Source: Syntrophales bacterium (lineage in GTDB: Bacteria; Desulfobacterota; Syntrophia; Syntrophales; PHBD01). Taken from it: DNA of 64,000 nucleotides. Shown here one piece after another: positions 8,561 to 16,929 of this stretch. Location of the stretch: NCBI GenBank assembly GCA_035363115.1, contig DAOSEM010000003.1, positions 186,001 to 250,000 on the forward strand, in the 5' to 3' direction. The position numbers and the translations under genes were made by a program. The notes beneath the pieces are model-generated. The model searched no databases and was not told the origin of the DNA. It was given only the letters and a program-made list of their open reading frames with translations. The first letter of the stretch is position 1; every line of letters starts with the position of its first letter.

Positions 8561-9301
8561 ATGGCACTCGATGTCCGCGACATCGCCGCGGCGGCTGTCC
8601 GCAGCATCCGGCAGCTCGATACGGTAACCCAGAACATCGCCCACGCCAACACGCCGGGATTCAAGGCGATCCACCTGAGCTACGAGCTCCAGTCCGACCC
8701 GGTCTCCGGGTCGCAGGACCCGGGACTGGAATACAAGCCGTACGGTCGGACGGATTTCTCGCCGGGGACGCTGATGAGGACCGGCGGGGCGCTCGACATC
8801 GCCATCGAGGGTGACGGATTCCTGGCGGTGGAGACCCGGCAGGGAACGGCCTACATCCGGGGCGGAAGCTTCCACATCAACCGGAACAACGAGCTGGTCA
8901 CGTCGACGGGAGAGCGCGTCCTTGGGACTTCGGGTCCCATTACGATCGACGGCCACGATATCCAGATTGGTCAGGACGGGACGATAACCGTCACCGAGAC
9001 CTCCGGTGACGGGGCAGTGGCCACGAATGTGGGCCAGCTCCGGGTGGTGACCTTCGATCGCCCCCAGAACCTGAAGAAACAGGGAGACAGCCAGTACGTC
9101 GATCCGGGAAACGCGGGCATGCAGGTGATGGCGGATCCCCGGGTCGCGGGGCAATCGCTGGAAATGTCCAACGTGAATGCCATCAAGGAAATGGTGAACA
9201 TGATCGAACTGCAGCGCACGTTCGAAACCTACCAGAAGGTCATCCGGACGATGGCCGACCAGGACAAGCAGGCCACGAACCAGATCGGGAAAGTGGTCTG
9301 A
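8561..9301 (+). CDS. flgF: Flagellar proximal rod protein FlgF
   Basis: FlgF is a rod subunit of the flagellar basal body. The 246-aa protein has the family N terminus with the heptad-rich motif VTQNIAHANTPGFKA and the C-terminal signature NVNAIKEMVNMIELQRTFETYQKVI, both used in axial coiled-coil packing. It is a short member with little D2 insertion. flgG follows after 16 bases with a strong AAGGAGGAG site. The gene is first behind a sigma-54 promoter at 8509. Confidence 0.92.
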   Translation: MALDVRDIAAAAVRSIRQLDTVTQNIAHANTPGFKAIHLSYELQSDPVSGSQDPGLEYKPYGRTDFSPGTLMRTGGALDIAIEGDGFLAVETRQGTAYIRGGSFHINRNNELVTSTGERVLGTSGPITIDGHDIQIGQDGTITVTETSGDGAVATNVGQLRVVTFDRPQNLKKQGDSQYVDPGNAGMQVMADPRVAGQSLEMSNVNAIKEMVNMIELQRTFETYQKVIRTMADQDKQATNQIGKVV

Positions 9302-9317
9302 AAATAAGGAGGAGCAG

Positions 9318-10100
9318 ATGATTCGCTCGCTATGGATCGCGGCTACCGGCATGCACGCCCAGCAGCTGGAGCAGGATGTAATCGCCAACAACCTGGCCAA
9401 TGTGAACACGACCGGGTTCAAGAAATCCCGCGTCGACTTCCAGGACCTGATGTACCAGGTGTCTTCCCAGTCGGGATCGGAGACCTCGACGGGGGTCCAG
9501 CTGCCTGCGGGCATCCAGGTCGGACTGGGCGTCAAGGCCGTCTCGGTGGCCAAGAACTTCAGCCAGGGCGACTACCAGCAGACGGGCAATTCCTTCGACT
9601 GGGCCATCGAGGGGAGCGGCTTTTACCAGCTGGACAACAACGGCACCACGGTCTACACGCGGGCCGGGAACTTCAAGCTCGACAAAGATGGATACCTCTG
9701 CAATCCCGAGGGATTGAGGCTGGTGCCCAACGTACAGGTGCCGTCGACCGCCGTCAGCTTCACCATCGACAGTGGCGGGACGTGGTCCTATTCCGACAGC
9801 ACCGGGGCCTCGACGACGGGCGGACGGATCACCCTGGCGCGCTTCATCAATCCCGCGGGCCTCACCAGCATGGGCCGCAACCTCTTCACCACCTCCAACA
9901 GCTCGGGCGATGCCATTGTCAGCAATCCCGGCGAAGAGGGGTGCGGAACGATTACGCAGACGTACCTGGAACAGTCGAACGTCAACGTCATCGACGAGAT
10001 GGTAAAGATGATCGCCGGCCAGCGGGCCTATGAAATCAACTCCAAGGCCATCCAGACGGCGGACGACATGCTGCAGGTGGCCAACAACATCAAGCAGTAG
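9318..10100 (+). CDS. flgG: Flagellar distal rod protein FlgG
   Basis: FlgG forms the distal rod. The 260-aa protein begins MIRSLWIAATGMHAQQ and contains the rod signature DVIANNLANVNTTGFKKSR plus the C-terminal axial motif QSNVNVIDEMVKMIAGQRAYEINSKAIQ. Length equals that of well-studied FlgG proteins. It lies between flgF and flgA in the usual rod-ring gene order. Confidence 0.97.
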   Translation: MIRSLWIAATGMHAQQLEQDVIANNLANVNTTGFKKSRVDFQDLMYQVSSQSGSETSTGVQLPAGIQVGLGVKAVSVAKNFSQGDYQQTGNSFDWAIEGSGFYQLDNNGTTVYTRAGNFKLDKDGYLCNPEGLRLVPNVQVPSTAVSFTIDSGGTWSYSDSTGASTTGGRITLARFINPAGLTSMGRNLFTTSNSSGDAIVSNPGEEGCGTITQTYLEQSNVNVIDEMVKMIAGQRAYEINSKAIQTADDMLQVANNIKQ

Positions 10101-10108
10101 GGTGTTCC

Positions 10109-10837
10109 ATGAACCGTGCAATGCGATTTTCCATGGTCTTCGTCGCGGCGATTGCTGTTCTTCTGTGCTCGTCTCCTCTTCTGGCGGCCGGAAAGACGGT
10201 CAAGATCGGGGCGGCACAGATCCAGGACGACGTCCAGCGGGCCGCGGCAAGCCAGAGTGCCTGGCCCCGGGGGACGGTTCGCATCATCTTTACCAGTCCC
10301 GTCCAGGAGATGGAGGCAAAGGGGGAAAAAATTTCCCGGGAAGTCATTCCCGTACGGGGAAATCCCTTCCTCGGCCATGGGCAGTATGCCGTCCGGATCT
10401 ATGACAACGGTGTTTTCCTGGCGGAGCAGAGGGTCTCGGTCCTGGTCGAGGTCCAGCGGGACGTCGTCCTGAGCACCCGTTCGCTCGGCCGCAACACCCG
10501 GCTCGACGGCGGGGACATCCAGGTGGTGAAGCGATGGGTCCGGCGCATCCCGGCCCAGGCGGTAACGGACACCGAGAGTGTCGTCGGCAAGATGCTCCGG
10601 GTCAATGTGGCTCCGAACACGGAACTGACCCACTCGATGCTTCGCGAGTTTCCCGTCGTCCGGAAGGGAGCACCCGTGCGGATCATCTATGAAAGCGGTC
10701 CGCTCTCCATCGCCACCCTCGGCGTGAGCGAGGAGGACGGACAGGACGGGAGCATGGTCCGGGTGAGGAATACCTCCTCCCGGAAGATCCTTCATGCCCG
10801 GGTGGTCGGGGATGCAACGGTTCAACTCGTATTTTAG
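10109..10837 (+). CDS. flgA: P-ring assembly chaperone FlgA
   Basis: FlgA is a periplasmic chaperone for P-ring (FlgI) assembly. The 242-aa protein has a Sec signal peptide (about 1-27, cleavage near LLAAG), then the SAF-like domain (VLSTRSLGRNTRLDGGDIQVVKRWV) and a C-terminal beta domain ending with IYESGPLSIATLG and LHARVVGDATVQLVF. It starts 8 bases after flgG and ends 10 bases before flgH, in the usual order. Confidence 0.9.
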   Translation: MNRAMRFSMVFVAAIAVLLCSSPLLAAGKTVKIGAAQIQDDVQRAAASQSAWPRGTVRIIFTSPVQEMEAKGEKISREVIPVRGNPFLGHGQYAVRIYDNGVFLAEQRVSVLVEVQRDVVLSTRSLGRNTRLDGGDIQVVKRWVRRIPAQAVTDTESVVGKMLRVNVAPNTELTHSMLREFPVVRKGAPVRIIYESGPLSIATLGVSEEDGQDGSMVRVRNTSSRKILHARVVGDATVQLVF

Positions 10838-10847
10838 GAGGTTCGCC

Positions 10848-11573
10848 ATGCGGTTTCTTCCGGGACGCCGGACGACGGGATGCCTGCTGGCCTGCGTTCT
10901 GTTCGGCATGACGCTGACGGGCTGTTCGCTCATCACCAAGCCGGACGCGATCCTGTCGGAACCCATTCCGACGCCGGTTCACAGGGCGACGCCGCCCCCG
11001 GTGCCGGCCGAGCCCGGGTCGATCTGGCCCGGTGCCAACAGCTACAACATGCTTTTCACGGACAAAAAGGCCGGTTACGTGAATGACATCGTGACCATCA
11101 TCGTGGAAGAATCCGCCGCCGGTGTCAACAAGGGGACGATCAACACCTCCCGGGACGGCAAGACGGAGATGGGCGTCAGCGCCCTCCTGGGGATCGAGTC
11201 CTCCATTCTCCAGCGGAATGCGAACATGGGGGAAGCCATCTCCGTCGGCGGAACGAGCTCCAACACGATGAAGGGAACCGGGGACACGAGCCGCGGGGGG
11301 ACCCTCCAGGCGCGGATTACGGCCCGCGTCATCAAGGTCTTCGAAAACGGCAACCTTTACATTGAAGGGAGAAGGATGCTGACGGTCAACGCGGAGGACC
11401 AGTACCTGGTGCTGAGCGGTATCATCCGGCCCGAGGACATCACGTCGGACAACACCATCTCCTCAAGATACATCGCCGATGCGAAGATCGTCTACACGGG
11501 ACGCGGCGTCGTGGACGAGAAGATGCGTCCCGGCTGGCTGAGCCGGGCCCTGGATTACGTCTGGCCCTTCTGA
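10848..11573 (+). CDS. flgH: Flagellar L-ring lipoprotein FlgH
   Basis: FlgH forms the outer-membrane L ring. The start at ATG 10848 has AGGAGG 6 bases upstream and gives 241 aa with a lipoprotein signal (lipobox LTGC, Cys about 26). Family motifs follow: SLFTDKKAGYVNDIVTI-like (here MLFTDKKAGYVNDIVTIIV), then GNLYIEGRRMLTVNAEDQYLVLSGIIRPEDI. Presence of L and P rings shows an outer membrane, that is, a Gram-negative host. Confidence 0.95.
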   Translation: MRFLPGRRTTGCLLACVLFGMTLTGCSLITKPDAILSEPIPTPVHRATPPPVPAEPGSIWPGANSYNMLFTDKKAGYVNDIVTIIVEESAAGVNKGTINTSRDGKTEMGVSALLGIESSILQRNANMGEAISVGGTSSNTMKGTGDTSRGGTLQARITARVIKVFENGNLYIEGRRMLTVNAEDQYLVLSGIIRPEDITSDNTISSRYIADAKIVYTGRGVVDEKMRPGWLSRALDYVWPF

Positions 11574-11586
11574 CAGGAGAAAGACG

Positions 11587-12771
11587 ATGCTGGATCGTAG
11601 GAGAACATGGAAATGGGTCGGGGCTCTCGTCCTGCTGGTGCTTCTTGTTGCACCGGCGGCGGCATCGGCCGCCCGCCTCAAGGACATCGCGGCGATCGGC
11701 GGTGTGAGGGAGAACCAGCTCTTTGGGTACGGGCTGGTGGTCGGCCTCATGGGAACGGGAGACGACGTGAAGAACGGCTTCACCCGCGACACCATCGCCA
11801 ACCTGCTGAGCCGCCAGGGGCTGGCCATGCGGGACAAGTCGTCCACCCTGAAGGCCAAGAATGTCGCCGCCGTCATGGTGACGGCCAATCTGCCCCGGTT
11901 CGCCAAGGTGGGAAGCCGGATGGACGTGACGGTCTCCTCGATGGGCGACGCCACCAGCCTGCAGGGCGGGACCCTGCTGATGACCCCCCTGAAGGGGGCC
12001 GACGGCGAGGTGTACGGCGTGGCCCAGGGGGCTGTGGCCATCGGCGGATTCAGCGCGTCGGGGGCGGGCGCCTCCGCCGTGAAGAACCAGACGAACGTGG
12101 GAATCATCACGAACGGCGCTTCTGTGGAGAAAGAGGTCCGCTTCGATTTCGCGCACTCGAAAATGATGACCGTGAACCTGTACCAGCCCGATTTCACGAC
12201 GGTCAGCCGTGTCGCGGCGGCCCTGAACAAGGCCGTCGGAGGGATCGACGCGAGGCTCAAGGATGCCTCCACCGTCGTGATCAGCGTTCCGGCGTCGTTC
12301 AGCGGCAACGTCGTGGCGCTGGCCACGGCCATCGAGAACATCGAGGTGAACGTCGATATGCCGGCGGTAGTGGTCCTGAACGAGAAGACCGGTACCGTCG
12401 TCATGGGTGAAAACGTGCGGATCTCCACGGTGGCGGTGGCCCACGGCAACCTGAGTATCCAGATCAAGGAAACCCCGGTCATCTCGCAGCCGCTCCCGTT
12501 CGCGCCGCAGCCCGGGCAGGGAACCCGGCCGATCGTGAACCCGAGGGACGGGACAATCGTTGCACCGGGCGGGCAGACCGTCGTGGCGAAGGACACAACG
12601 ATCGGCGTGACCGAGGAGAAGAACCAGCTGATGCTGCTGCCGAAGGCCGTCACCATCCAGGAGATGGTCCAGGCCCTCAACGCCATCGGCGTCACGCCGC
12701 GGGACCTGATCACCATTCTCCAGGCCATCAAGGCGGCCGGGGCGCTCCAGGCGGAGTTGAAGCTCATCTGA
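11587..12771 (+). CDS. flgI: Flagellar P-ring protein FlgI
   Basis: FlgI forms the periplasmic P ring around the rod. The 394-aa protein has a signal peptide (about 1-31, ending ASAAR), followed by the family core RLKDIAAIGGVRENQLFGYGLVVGL, MLRDKSSTLKAKNVAAVMVTA-like, and the C-terminal part with ATTIQEMVQALNAIGV-like and LKAAGALQAELKLI. The length is close to usual (about 365-390). It lies between flgH and flgJ. Confidence 0.96.
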   Translation: MLDRRRTWKWVGALVLLVLLVAPAAASAARLKDIAAIGGVRENQLFGYGLVVGLMGTGDDVKNGFTRDTIANLLSRQGLAMRDKSSTLKAKNVAAVMVTANLPRFAKVGSRMDVTVSSMGDATSLQGGTLLMTPLKGADGEVYGVAQGAVAIGGFSASGAGASAVKNQTNVGIITNGASVEKEVRFDFAHSKMMTVNLYQPDFTTVSRVAAALNKAVGGIDARLKDASTVVISVPASFSGNVVALATAIENIEVNVDMPAVVVLNEKTGTVVMGENVRISTVAVAHGNLSIQIKETPVISQPLPFAPQPGQGTRPIVNPRDGTIVAPGGQTVVAKDTTIGVTEEKNQLMLLPKAVTIQEMVQALNAIGVTPRDLITILQAIKAAGALQAELKLI

Positions 12772-12792
12772 TTGATAGAAGGAAACGGGACC

Positions 12793-13119
12793 ATGGACAA
12801 GACAGCGGGTGTACCCATCCGGCCCGCCGGAAATGCGGCGGCGAAATCCGGCACCGCGGCGACGGATGCGGCGGCGGCCGCGCGCGACAAGAAGCTGCGC
12901 AAGGCCTGTGCGGATTTTGAGGCCGTCATGGCGTACCAGATGCTCAAAACCATGCGCAACACCGTTCCCGCGCTGAGTCCACTCAGCAGGTTCCCGGGAA
13001 AAGACACCTATGATATGATGATGGACCAGAAGGTGGCCGAGGAACTCTCCCGCCGGGGAAGCGGACTTGGAATCCAGGATCTCCTCTACCGGCAGCTCAA
13101 GGGAAGATTCTCTCCCTGA
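12793..13119 (+). CDS. flgJ: FlgJ-type rod-binding protein without muramidase domain
   Basis: The 108-aa protein matches the N-terminal rod-capping domain of FlgJ: LRKACADFEAVMAYQMLKTMR, then KDTYDMMMDQKVAEELSRRGSGLGIQDLLYRQL. The C-terminal peptidoglycan hydrolase domain of enterobacterial FlgJ is absent, as in many other bacteria. A separate SLT-type lytic transglycosylase gene at 26386 could supply that activity. The ATG 12793 has an AGAAGGAA site; the TTG at 12772 is less likely. A terminator-like hairpin overlaps the stop. Confidence 0.88.
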   Translation: MDKTAGVPIRPAGNAAAKSGTAATDAAAAARDKKLRKACADFEAVMAYQMLKTMRNTVPALSPLSRFPGKDTYDMMMDQKVAEELSRRGSGLGIQDLLYRQLKGRFSP

Positions 13120-13135
13120 GGGGGGGAATTTTTTT
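13108..13135 (+). terminator. Rho-independent terminator after flgJ
   Basis: The stem TTCTCTCCC (13108-13116) pairs with seven G and AA (13120-13128), with some G-T pairs, around a TGA loop. It is followed by seven T. It overlaps the flgJ stop codon and precedes the flgM promoter. Confidence 0.55.
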
Positions 13136-13137
13136 CC

Positions 13138-13165
13138 TAAAGTTGCGGCGCCCTTCTGCCGATAA
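13138..13165 (+). promoter_or_regulatory. Sigma-28 (FliA) promoter of flgM
   Basis: TAAAGTTG (13138-13145), 12 bases, then a perfect GCCGATAA (13158-13165). This closely matches the FliA consensus (TAAAGTTT, about 11 bases, GCCGATAA). flgM starts 30 bases downstream. The same spacing is seen at the two other sigma-28 sites in the window. Confidence 0.85.
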
Positions 13166-13195
13166 GATAGACAAAATGAAGATCAGGGGCATCCC

Positions 13196-13504
13196 ATGAA
13201 GATCAGCGACACGAACATGCAGACCACGCAGGGCATTTCTTCCTATGCGCGTGGCGAAACCGCCCGGCCCAACGCGGAGAAGCCGGCCGAGGGCGGAGTG
13301 GCGGTTCCCCAGGAGCGAATCGATCTTTCCGGAAAGGCCAGAGAGGTTCAGCAGTTGCAGAAGGCGGTCACCGAGGCGCCGGAGATTCGCGAGGACCGGG
13401 TGAACGAACTGAAATCCCGGATACAAAATGGTACGTATCATGTCTCAGCGGAGGACATCGCCTCCAAAATCGTTGGCGATACCCTGACGGACCTGATCCG
13501 CTGA
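13196..13504 (+). CDS. flgM: Anti-sigma-28 factor FlgM
   Basis: FlgM binds FliA until the hook is complete and is then exported. The 102-aa protein has a disordered N-terminal half and the C-terminal sigma-binding region: ERIDLSGKAREVQQLQKAV, then VNELKSRIQNGTYHVSAEDIASKIV and DTLTDLI, all classical. It is expressed from its own sigma-28 promoter at 13138, giving an autoregulatory loop with fliA. Confidence 0.93.
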   Translation: MKISDTNMQTTQGISSYARGETARPNAEKPAEGGVAVPQERIDLSGKAREVQQLQKAVTEAPEIREDRVNELKSRIQNGTYHVSAEDIASKIVGDTLTDLIR

Positions 13505-13534
13505 GGAAAATTTTTCCCTGAAACAACCCCCCAA

Positions 13535-13573
13535 CGCCTCCCGAGGTCACAAGTTACATGGTCTTGGGAGGCG
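13535..13573 (+). terminator. Inverted repeat after flgM
   Basis: CGCCTCCC (13535-13542) pairs perfectly with GGGAGGCG (13566-13573) across a 23-base loop. There is no clear T run, so it may be a weak terminator, a transcript-stabilising hairpin or a binding site. The gap 13505-13728 otherwise holds only the sigma-54 site at 13636. Confidence 0.35.
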
Positions 13574-13635
13574 CCTACCTTTCCGGGTGCCGATTGGATC
13601 GAGCTTTCCATTCCGGCCGCCCCTTTCGATCTTCC

Positions 13636-13651
13636 TGGTACGCCCCTTGCT
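13636..13651 (+). promoter_or_regulatory. Sigma-54 promoter of flgN-flgK-flgL
   Basis: TGGTACGCCCCTTGCT has GG at 13637-13638 and GC at 13649-13650, 12 bases apart, and matches the sigma-54 consensus at all key bases but one (T for C at -22). flgN starts 78 bases downstream. Confidence 0.8.
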
Positions 13652-13728
13652 ATAGGCTGAATAGACCCCGGCGATCCGGATGACCGCCGGGAGAAACAAG
13701 AAGACGAACAGAGGGGGTCGATGGAGCA

Positions 13729-14271
13729 ATGAACGGTCTTTCCCTTGACGATGCCGGGCAGCGGAAGCGTTTCCTGGAGGTTCTCCCCCTGCTGATCGCC
13801 AATCTGCGGGACGAGCTGCGAAGGATCGAGGCCCTGCATGCCTGCCTGCTCCGGGAAAGGGAGATCCTCTGCGGCGGATCCCCCCAGGTCCTGGCGCAGA
13901 GCAACAGCGACAAGGAACAGGCTCTCCTGGACCTGGAGGCGACCCGCTCCCTCCGCTCGCCCCTCCTGACGGAATTGTCCGATCTTTCTGGCATTCCGTC
14001 GGATCAGATGTCCGTCCGGATGCTGGCCTCCCTGGCGCCGCCACTGGCCCGGCGGGAGCTGACCACCCTTGGGCAGGCGCTCCGGAAACTGGCAGAAGCA
14101 ATCCGGACGCTCAATGATCGCAACCGCGGACTCATCGAAAACTCGCGCCAGCACGTAAAAAGCTGGCTCACATTTCTTCTCGGCGCGGCCACTACCGCTC
14201 CCTGTTATGCAAATTCTGGGGACATCCCCCAGGCGGGGATCAAAGGGCGGTTCTTCCGCACGGAGGGTTGA
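13729..14271 (+). CDS. flgN: FlgN-type export chaperone for FlgK/FlgL
   Basis: A 180-aa all-helical protein whose central part (LLIANLRDELRRIEALHACLLREREIL) resembles FlgN, the chaperone for the hook-filament junction proteins. Its position just before flgK and flgL, 3 bases from flgK, supports this. The start lies behind GAGGGGG about 9 bases upstream. The sequence of this family is weakly conserved, so assignment leans on size, helical character and context. Confidence 0.8.
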   Translation: MNGLSLDDAGQRKRFLEVLPLLIANLRDELRRIEALHACLLREREILCGGSPQVLAQSNSDKEQALLDLEATRSLRSPLLTELSDLSGIPSDQMSVRMLASLAPPLARRELTTLGQALRKLAEAIRTLNDRNRGLIENSRQHVKSWLTFLLGAATTAPCYANSGDIPQAGIKGRFFRTEG

Positions 14272-14274
14272 TCG

Positions 14275-15654
14275 ATGGCAATCAGTTCCCTGCTGAACAT
14301 TTCCCGGGATGCCCTGATGACCTACCAGGGGGCCATCTCCGTTACCGGCTCCAACATCGCGAACGTCAACAACGCTGACTATACCGTCCAGCGGGCGACC
14401 ATCTCGGCGCGCACCCAGCTTTCGTCCTTTCAGGCAGGGACCGGGGTCGATCTCACCAGCGTGACCCGGGTCTACGACCAATACATCGGGAACCGGATCA
14501 TCGACGAGACTTCGAACAGCGGATACTGGGACACCCGGAGCGGGATCCTCGGTCAAGTGGAGGTCCTCTACGACGAGACGGACACCGCGGGACTCACGAA
14601 GGACCTGGAGGCCTTCTGGGATTCCTGGTCCGACCTGGCTCAGAACCCGACGGGGCTCGTGGAGCAGAATGCCGTGGTTGCGGCGTCGGACAACCTGGCC
14701 TCGAACATCCGGGACAAGTACCAGTCCCTCCAGACCATCCTGGCGGGCGTGAATGAAAGCATTGCCGGGACGGTGAACTCAATCAATTCCCTGGCGGCCG
14801 ACATCGCCGAGCTGAACCGGAGCATTGTCTCCGCATCCAACAGCGGCGCCGGGGTGAACGAGTTGATCGACAAGCGGGACGCCGCGATCCGGTCCCTGTC
14901 GGAATTGATCCCGGTCCAGACCGTCGCGGATGAATCCGGTTCCGTCAGCGTCTTTCTGGCAAACGGTCAGATGCTGGTGAGCGGCATTTCGTCCCGGGAA
15001 CTCGAAGTCGGCGCCACCGGGGACGTGACCTTCAAAGGCAACACCACGCCGTTGGACAGCCTGATCACGGGCGGCAAGCTGGGGGCACTTCTTGAGCTTC
15101 GAGACGAAACGCTGCCTGGGTATATGAACAGCCTGGATACCCTGGCCGCCGCCGTCATCACCGAGGTAAACACGCTCCACGGCAGCGGTGTGGACCAGAC
15201 CGGCGCGGCCGTCACGGGACGGCTCTTCTTTGCCAGCACCCCCGTCGGATCCTCGGCGGCCTTCACCATGTCGGTGGCGAGCGGCATTCTCAGCGACCCC
15301 ACGACCATTGTGGCCTCCCAGACGGTCGCGGGGGACGGGGCGGTGGCAAGCGCCATCACGGCCCTCCAGAACCAGGGTATCGTCACGAGCGGCACCCAGC
15401 AGGTGACAACCTCCGAATACTGGGCCTCCTCCGTATCGACGGTAGCGAAGGATATCTCGCTCGCTGGACAGAAGGCAGAGCAGTCGGCCGCCGTCATGAC
15501 CCAGCTCGAAAGCCAGCGGGCGAACGTGTCCGGCGTATCGCTGGACGAGGAAATGATTTACCTGATCCAGTACCAGCTGGGCTACTCCGCCGCCGGGCAG
15601 CTGTGCGGCACGGCCCAGGAGATGCTCGATACCCTGATGGGCCTGGTGCAATAG
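14275..15654 (+). CDS. flgK: Hook-filament junction protein FlgK (HAP1)
   Basis: FlgK joins hook and filament. The 459-aa protein has the axial N-terminal motif SLLNISRDALMTYQGAISVTGSNIANVNN and the C-terminal partner VSGVSLDEEMIYLIQYQLGYSAAGQ. Length is within the lower part of the family range. It is followed after 11 bases by flgL with an AGGAGG site. Confidence 0.95.
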   Translation: MAISSLLNISRDALMTYQGAISVTGSNIANVNNADYTVQRATISARTQLSSFQAGTGVDLTSVTRVYDQYIGNRIIDETSNSGYWDTRSGILGQVEVLYDETDTAGLTKDLEAFWDSWSDLAQNPTGLVEQNAVVAASDNLASNIRDKYQSLQTILAGVNESIAGTVNSINSLAADIAELNRSIVSASNSGAGVNELIDKRDAAIRSLSELIPVQTVADESGSVSVFLANGQMLVSGISSRELEVGATGDVTFKGNTTPLDSLITGGKLGALLELRDETLPGYMNSLDTLAAAVITEVNTLHGSGVDQTGAAVTGRLFFASTPVGSSAAFTMSVASGILSDPTTIVASQTVAGDGAVASAITALQNQGIVTSGTQQVTTSEYWASSVSTVAKDISLAGQKAEQSAAVMTQLESQRANVSGVSLDEEMIYLIQYQLGYSAAGQLCGTAQEMLDTLMGLVQ

Positions 15655-15665
15655 GAGGAGGTCTC

Positions 15666-16568
15666 ATGTCGCTGCGCATAACCGACGGAATCCGGTACCA
15701 GACGATGCTGGCCAACATGAAGACGGCCCAGAAGGGGACGGGGGACCTCGTCGAACAGCTGGGGACGGGAAAGCGGATCAACCACCCTTCCGACGATCCT
15801 GCGGGCGCACAGAGCCTGATCGAATGGAGCTCCGCCCGGAGCGAGATCGCCCAGTACCAGGACCAGATCTCCTCGACGGACCTGTGGCTCCAGACGACCG
15901 ACCTGGCCCTGGGGCGCGTGGAGGCGCTTGTCGAACAGGTCGCAGACCTCGCGGCGGGAAACGTCTCGTCCGGCACAGGGGAAAGGCAGGCCGCCATCGA
16001 TACCATTGAGGCGGTCCGGACGGAGCTGTTGAGCCTGGCAAACGAAACATGCGGGGACCGCTATCTCTTCGCCGGGACAAATGCCGATGAAGCTGCCTTT
16101 TCCATAGCGACGGACGCCTTCGGCAACAGGACCTATACCTATGAAGGGAGCGGCGACGGCCTCACCGTTGCCGTCGGCAGGCAGGCGACCCTGGAGTACA
16201 GCACCACGGGGGACGATGTATTCTACGAAAACGGCACGAGCGTCTTTCGGATCCTGGAGGATCTCTCGACCGCCCTCGCAAGCGGCGATTCCGCAGCCAT
16301 CGGCCAGGCAGCGGACGACCTCGAGACGCTTTCGACCCGGGTCCTCGAGGCTCAGTCCATCAACGGCATCCGGCAGGACCGGCTGGAGTCGGCAAGGGCA
16401 TACCTGACGAACCTCGACGCGAAGCTGGCCGACCTGGTGGACAAGACTGAAACCGCCGACACGGCGGCGCTGGCCGTCCAATTCAGCCAGCAGGAGCTGG
16501 CCCTCGAGGCGTCTTACAAATTGGCGTCCCGGGTGGGGAATCTCTCCATCCTGGATTTCATGAAATAA
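15666..16568 (+). CDS. flgL: Hook-filament junction protein FlgL (HAP3)
   Basis: FlgL is the second junction protein. The ATG 15666 has AGGAGG 5 bases upstream and gives 300 aa. The N terminus (MSLRITDGIRYQTMLANMK, then GKRINHPSDDPAGAQSLIEW) and C terminus (AALAVQFSQQELALEASYKLASRV) are flagellin-like, as in all FlgL. After it comes a 361-base gap (16569-16929) that holds the flagellin 1 promoter and leader. Confidence 0.95.
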   Translation: MSLRITDGIRYQTMLANMKTAQKGTGDLVEQLGTGKRINHPSDDPAGAQSLIEWSSARSEIAQYQDQISSTDLWLQTTDLALGRVEALVEQVADLAAGNVSSGTGERQAAIDTIEAVRTELLSLANETCGDRYLFAGTNADEAAFSIATDAFGNRTYTYEGSGDGLTVAVGRQATLEYSTTGDDVFYENGTSVFRILEDLSTALASGDSAAIGQAADDLETLSTRVLEAQSINGIRQDRLESARAYLTNLDAKLADLVDKTETADTAALAVQFSQQELALEASYKLASRVGNLSILDFMK

Positions 16569-16689
16569 TCCCTCCCGTCACATCCCTTCACGTTTTTCTA
16601 TCCCCACAGAACCGCATCGTCATGTTCCCTTCCCGCCGAAGCGGGTGAGGTGCCCGTTTCCGCGGAGTATTTTCTGCTGAAATTTTTTC

Positions 16690-16717
16690 TCAAGTTTCGC
16701 GTCCCGCGTGTCGATAA
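16690..16717 (+). promoter_or_regulatory. Sigma-28 (FliA) promoter of flagellin 1
   Basis: TCAAGTTT (16690-16697), 12 bases, GTCGATAA (16710-16717). One base differs from consensus in each box. The start codon is about 210 bases downstream, giving a long untranslated leader with a hairpin near the ribosome site. Confidence 0.82.
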
Positions 16718-16885
16718 GAAGATCAAAAGGAACAGTGAGTCAACAAAACATGGACACGGAAAACCGGAGGGGAAAGGGAGAGGGGGTGGAGGCACAGAGA
16801 ATCCGGATCATTCGATAGCAGCGGCGGGAGCGGGTCCTGAAGGGCCCGGGACGATCAATCATCCATTCAAAAAAAATTTGAAAAA

Positions 16886-16903
16886 CCGGCCAGAACGCCG
16901 GTC
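16886..16903 (+). promoter_or_regulatory. Leader hairpin of flagellin 1 mRNA
   Basis: ACCGGC (16886-16891) pairs with GCCGGT (16898-16903) around loop CAGAAC. It ends 26 bases before the ATG. The flagellin 2 leader has the same stem core CCGGC/GCCGG with loop AAGAAT at nearly the same distance. Because flbT, a known flagellin-mRNA regulator, is encoded nearby, this could be its target; that is inference. Confidence 0.5.
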
Positions 16904-16929
16904 CAAAAACCCAGAAAAGGAGAAATACA

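Noticed and set aside
11463..13007. 514-aa minus-strand frame opposite flgI and flgJ
   Set aside because: Shadow of conserved flagellar genes in another frame.
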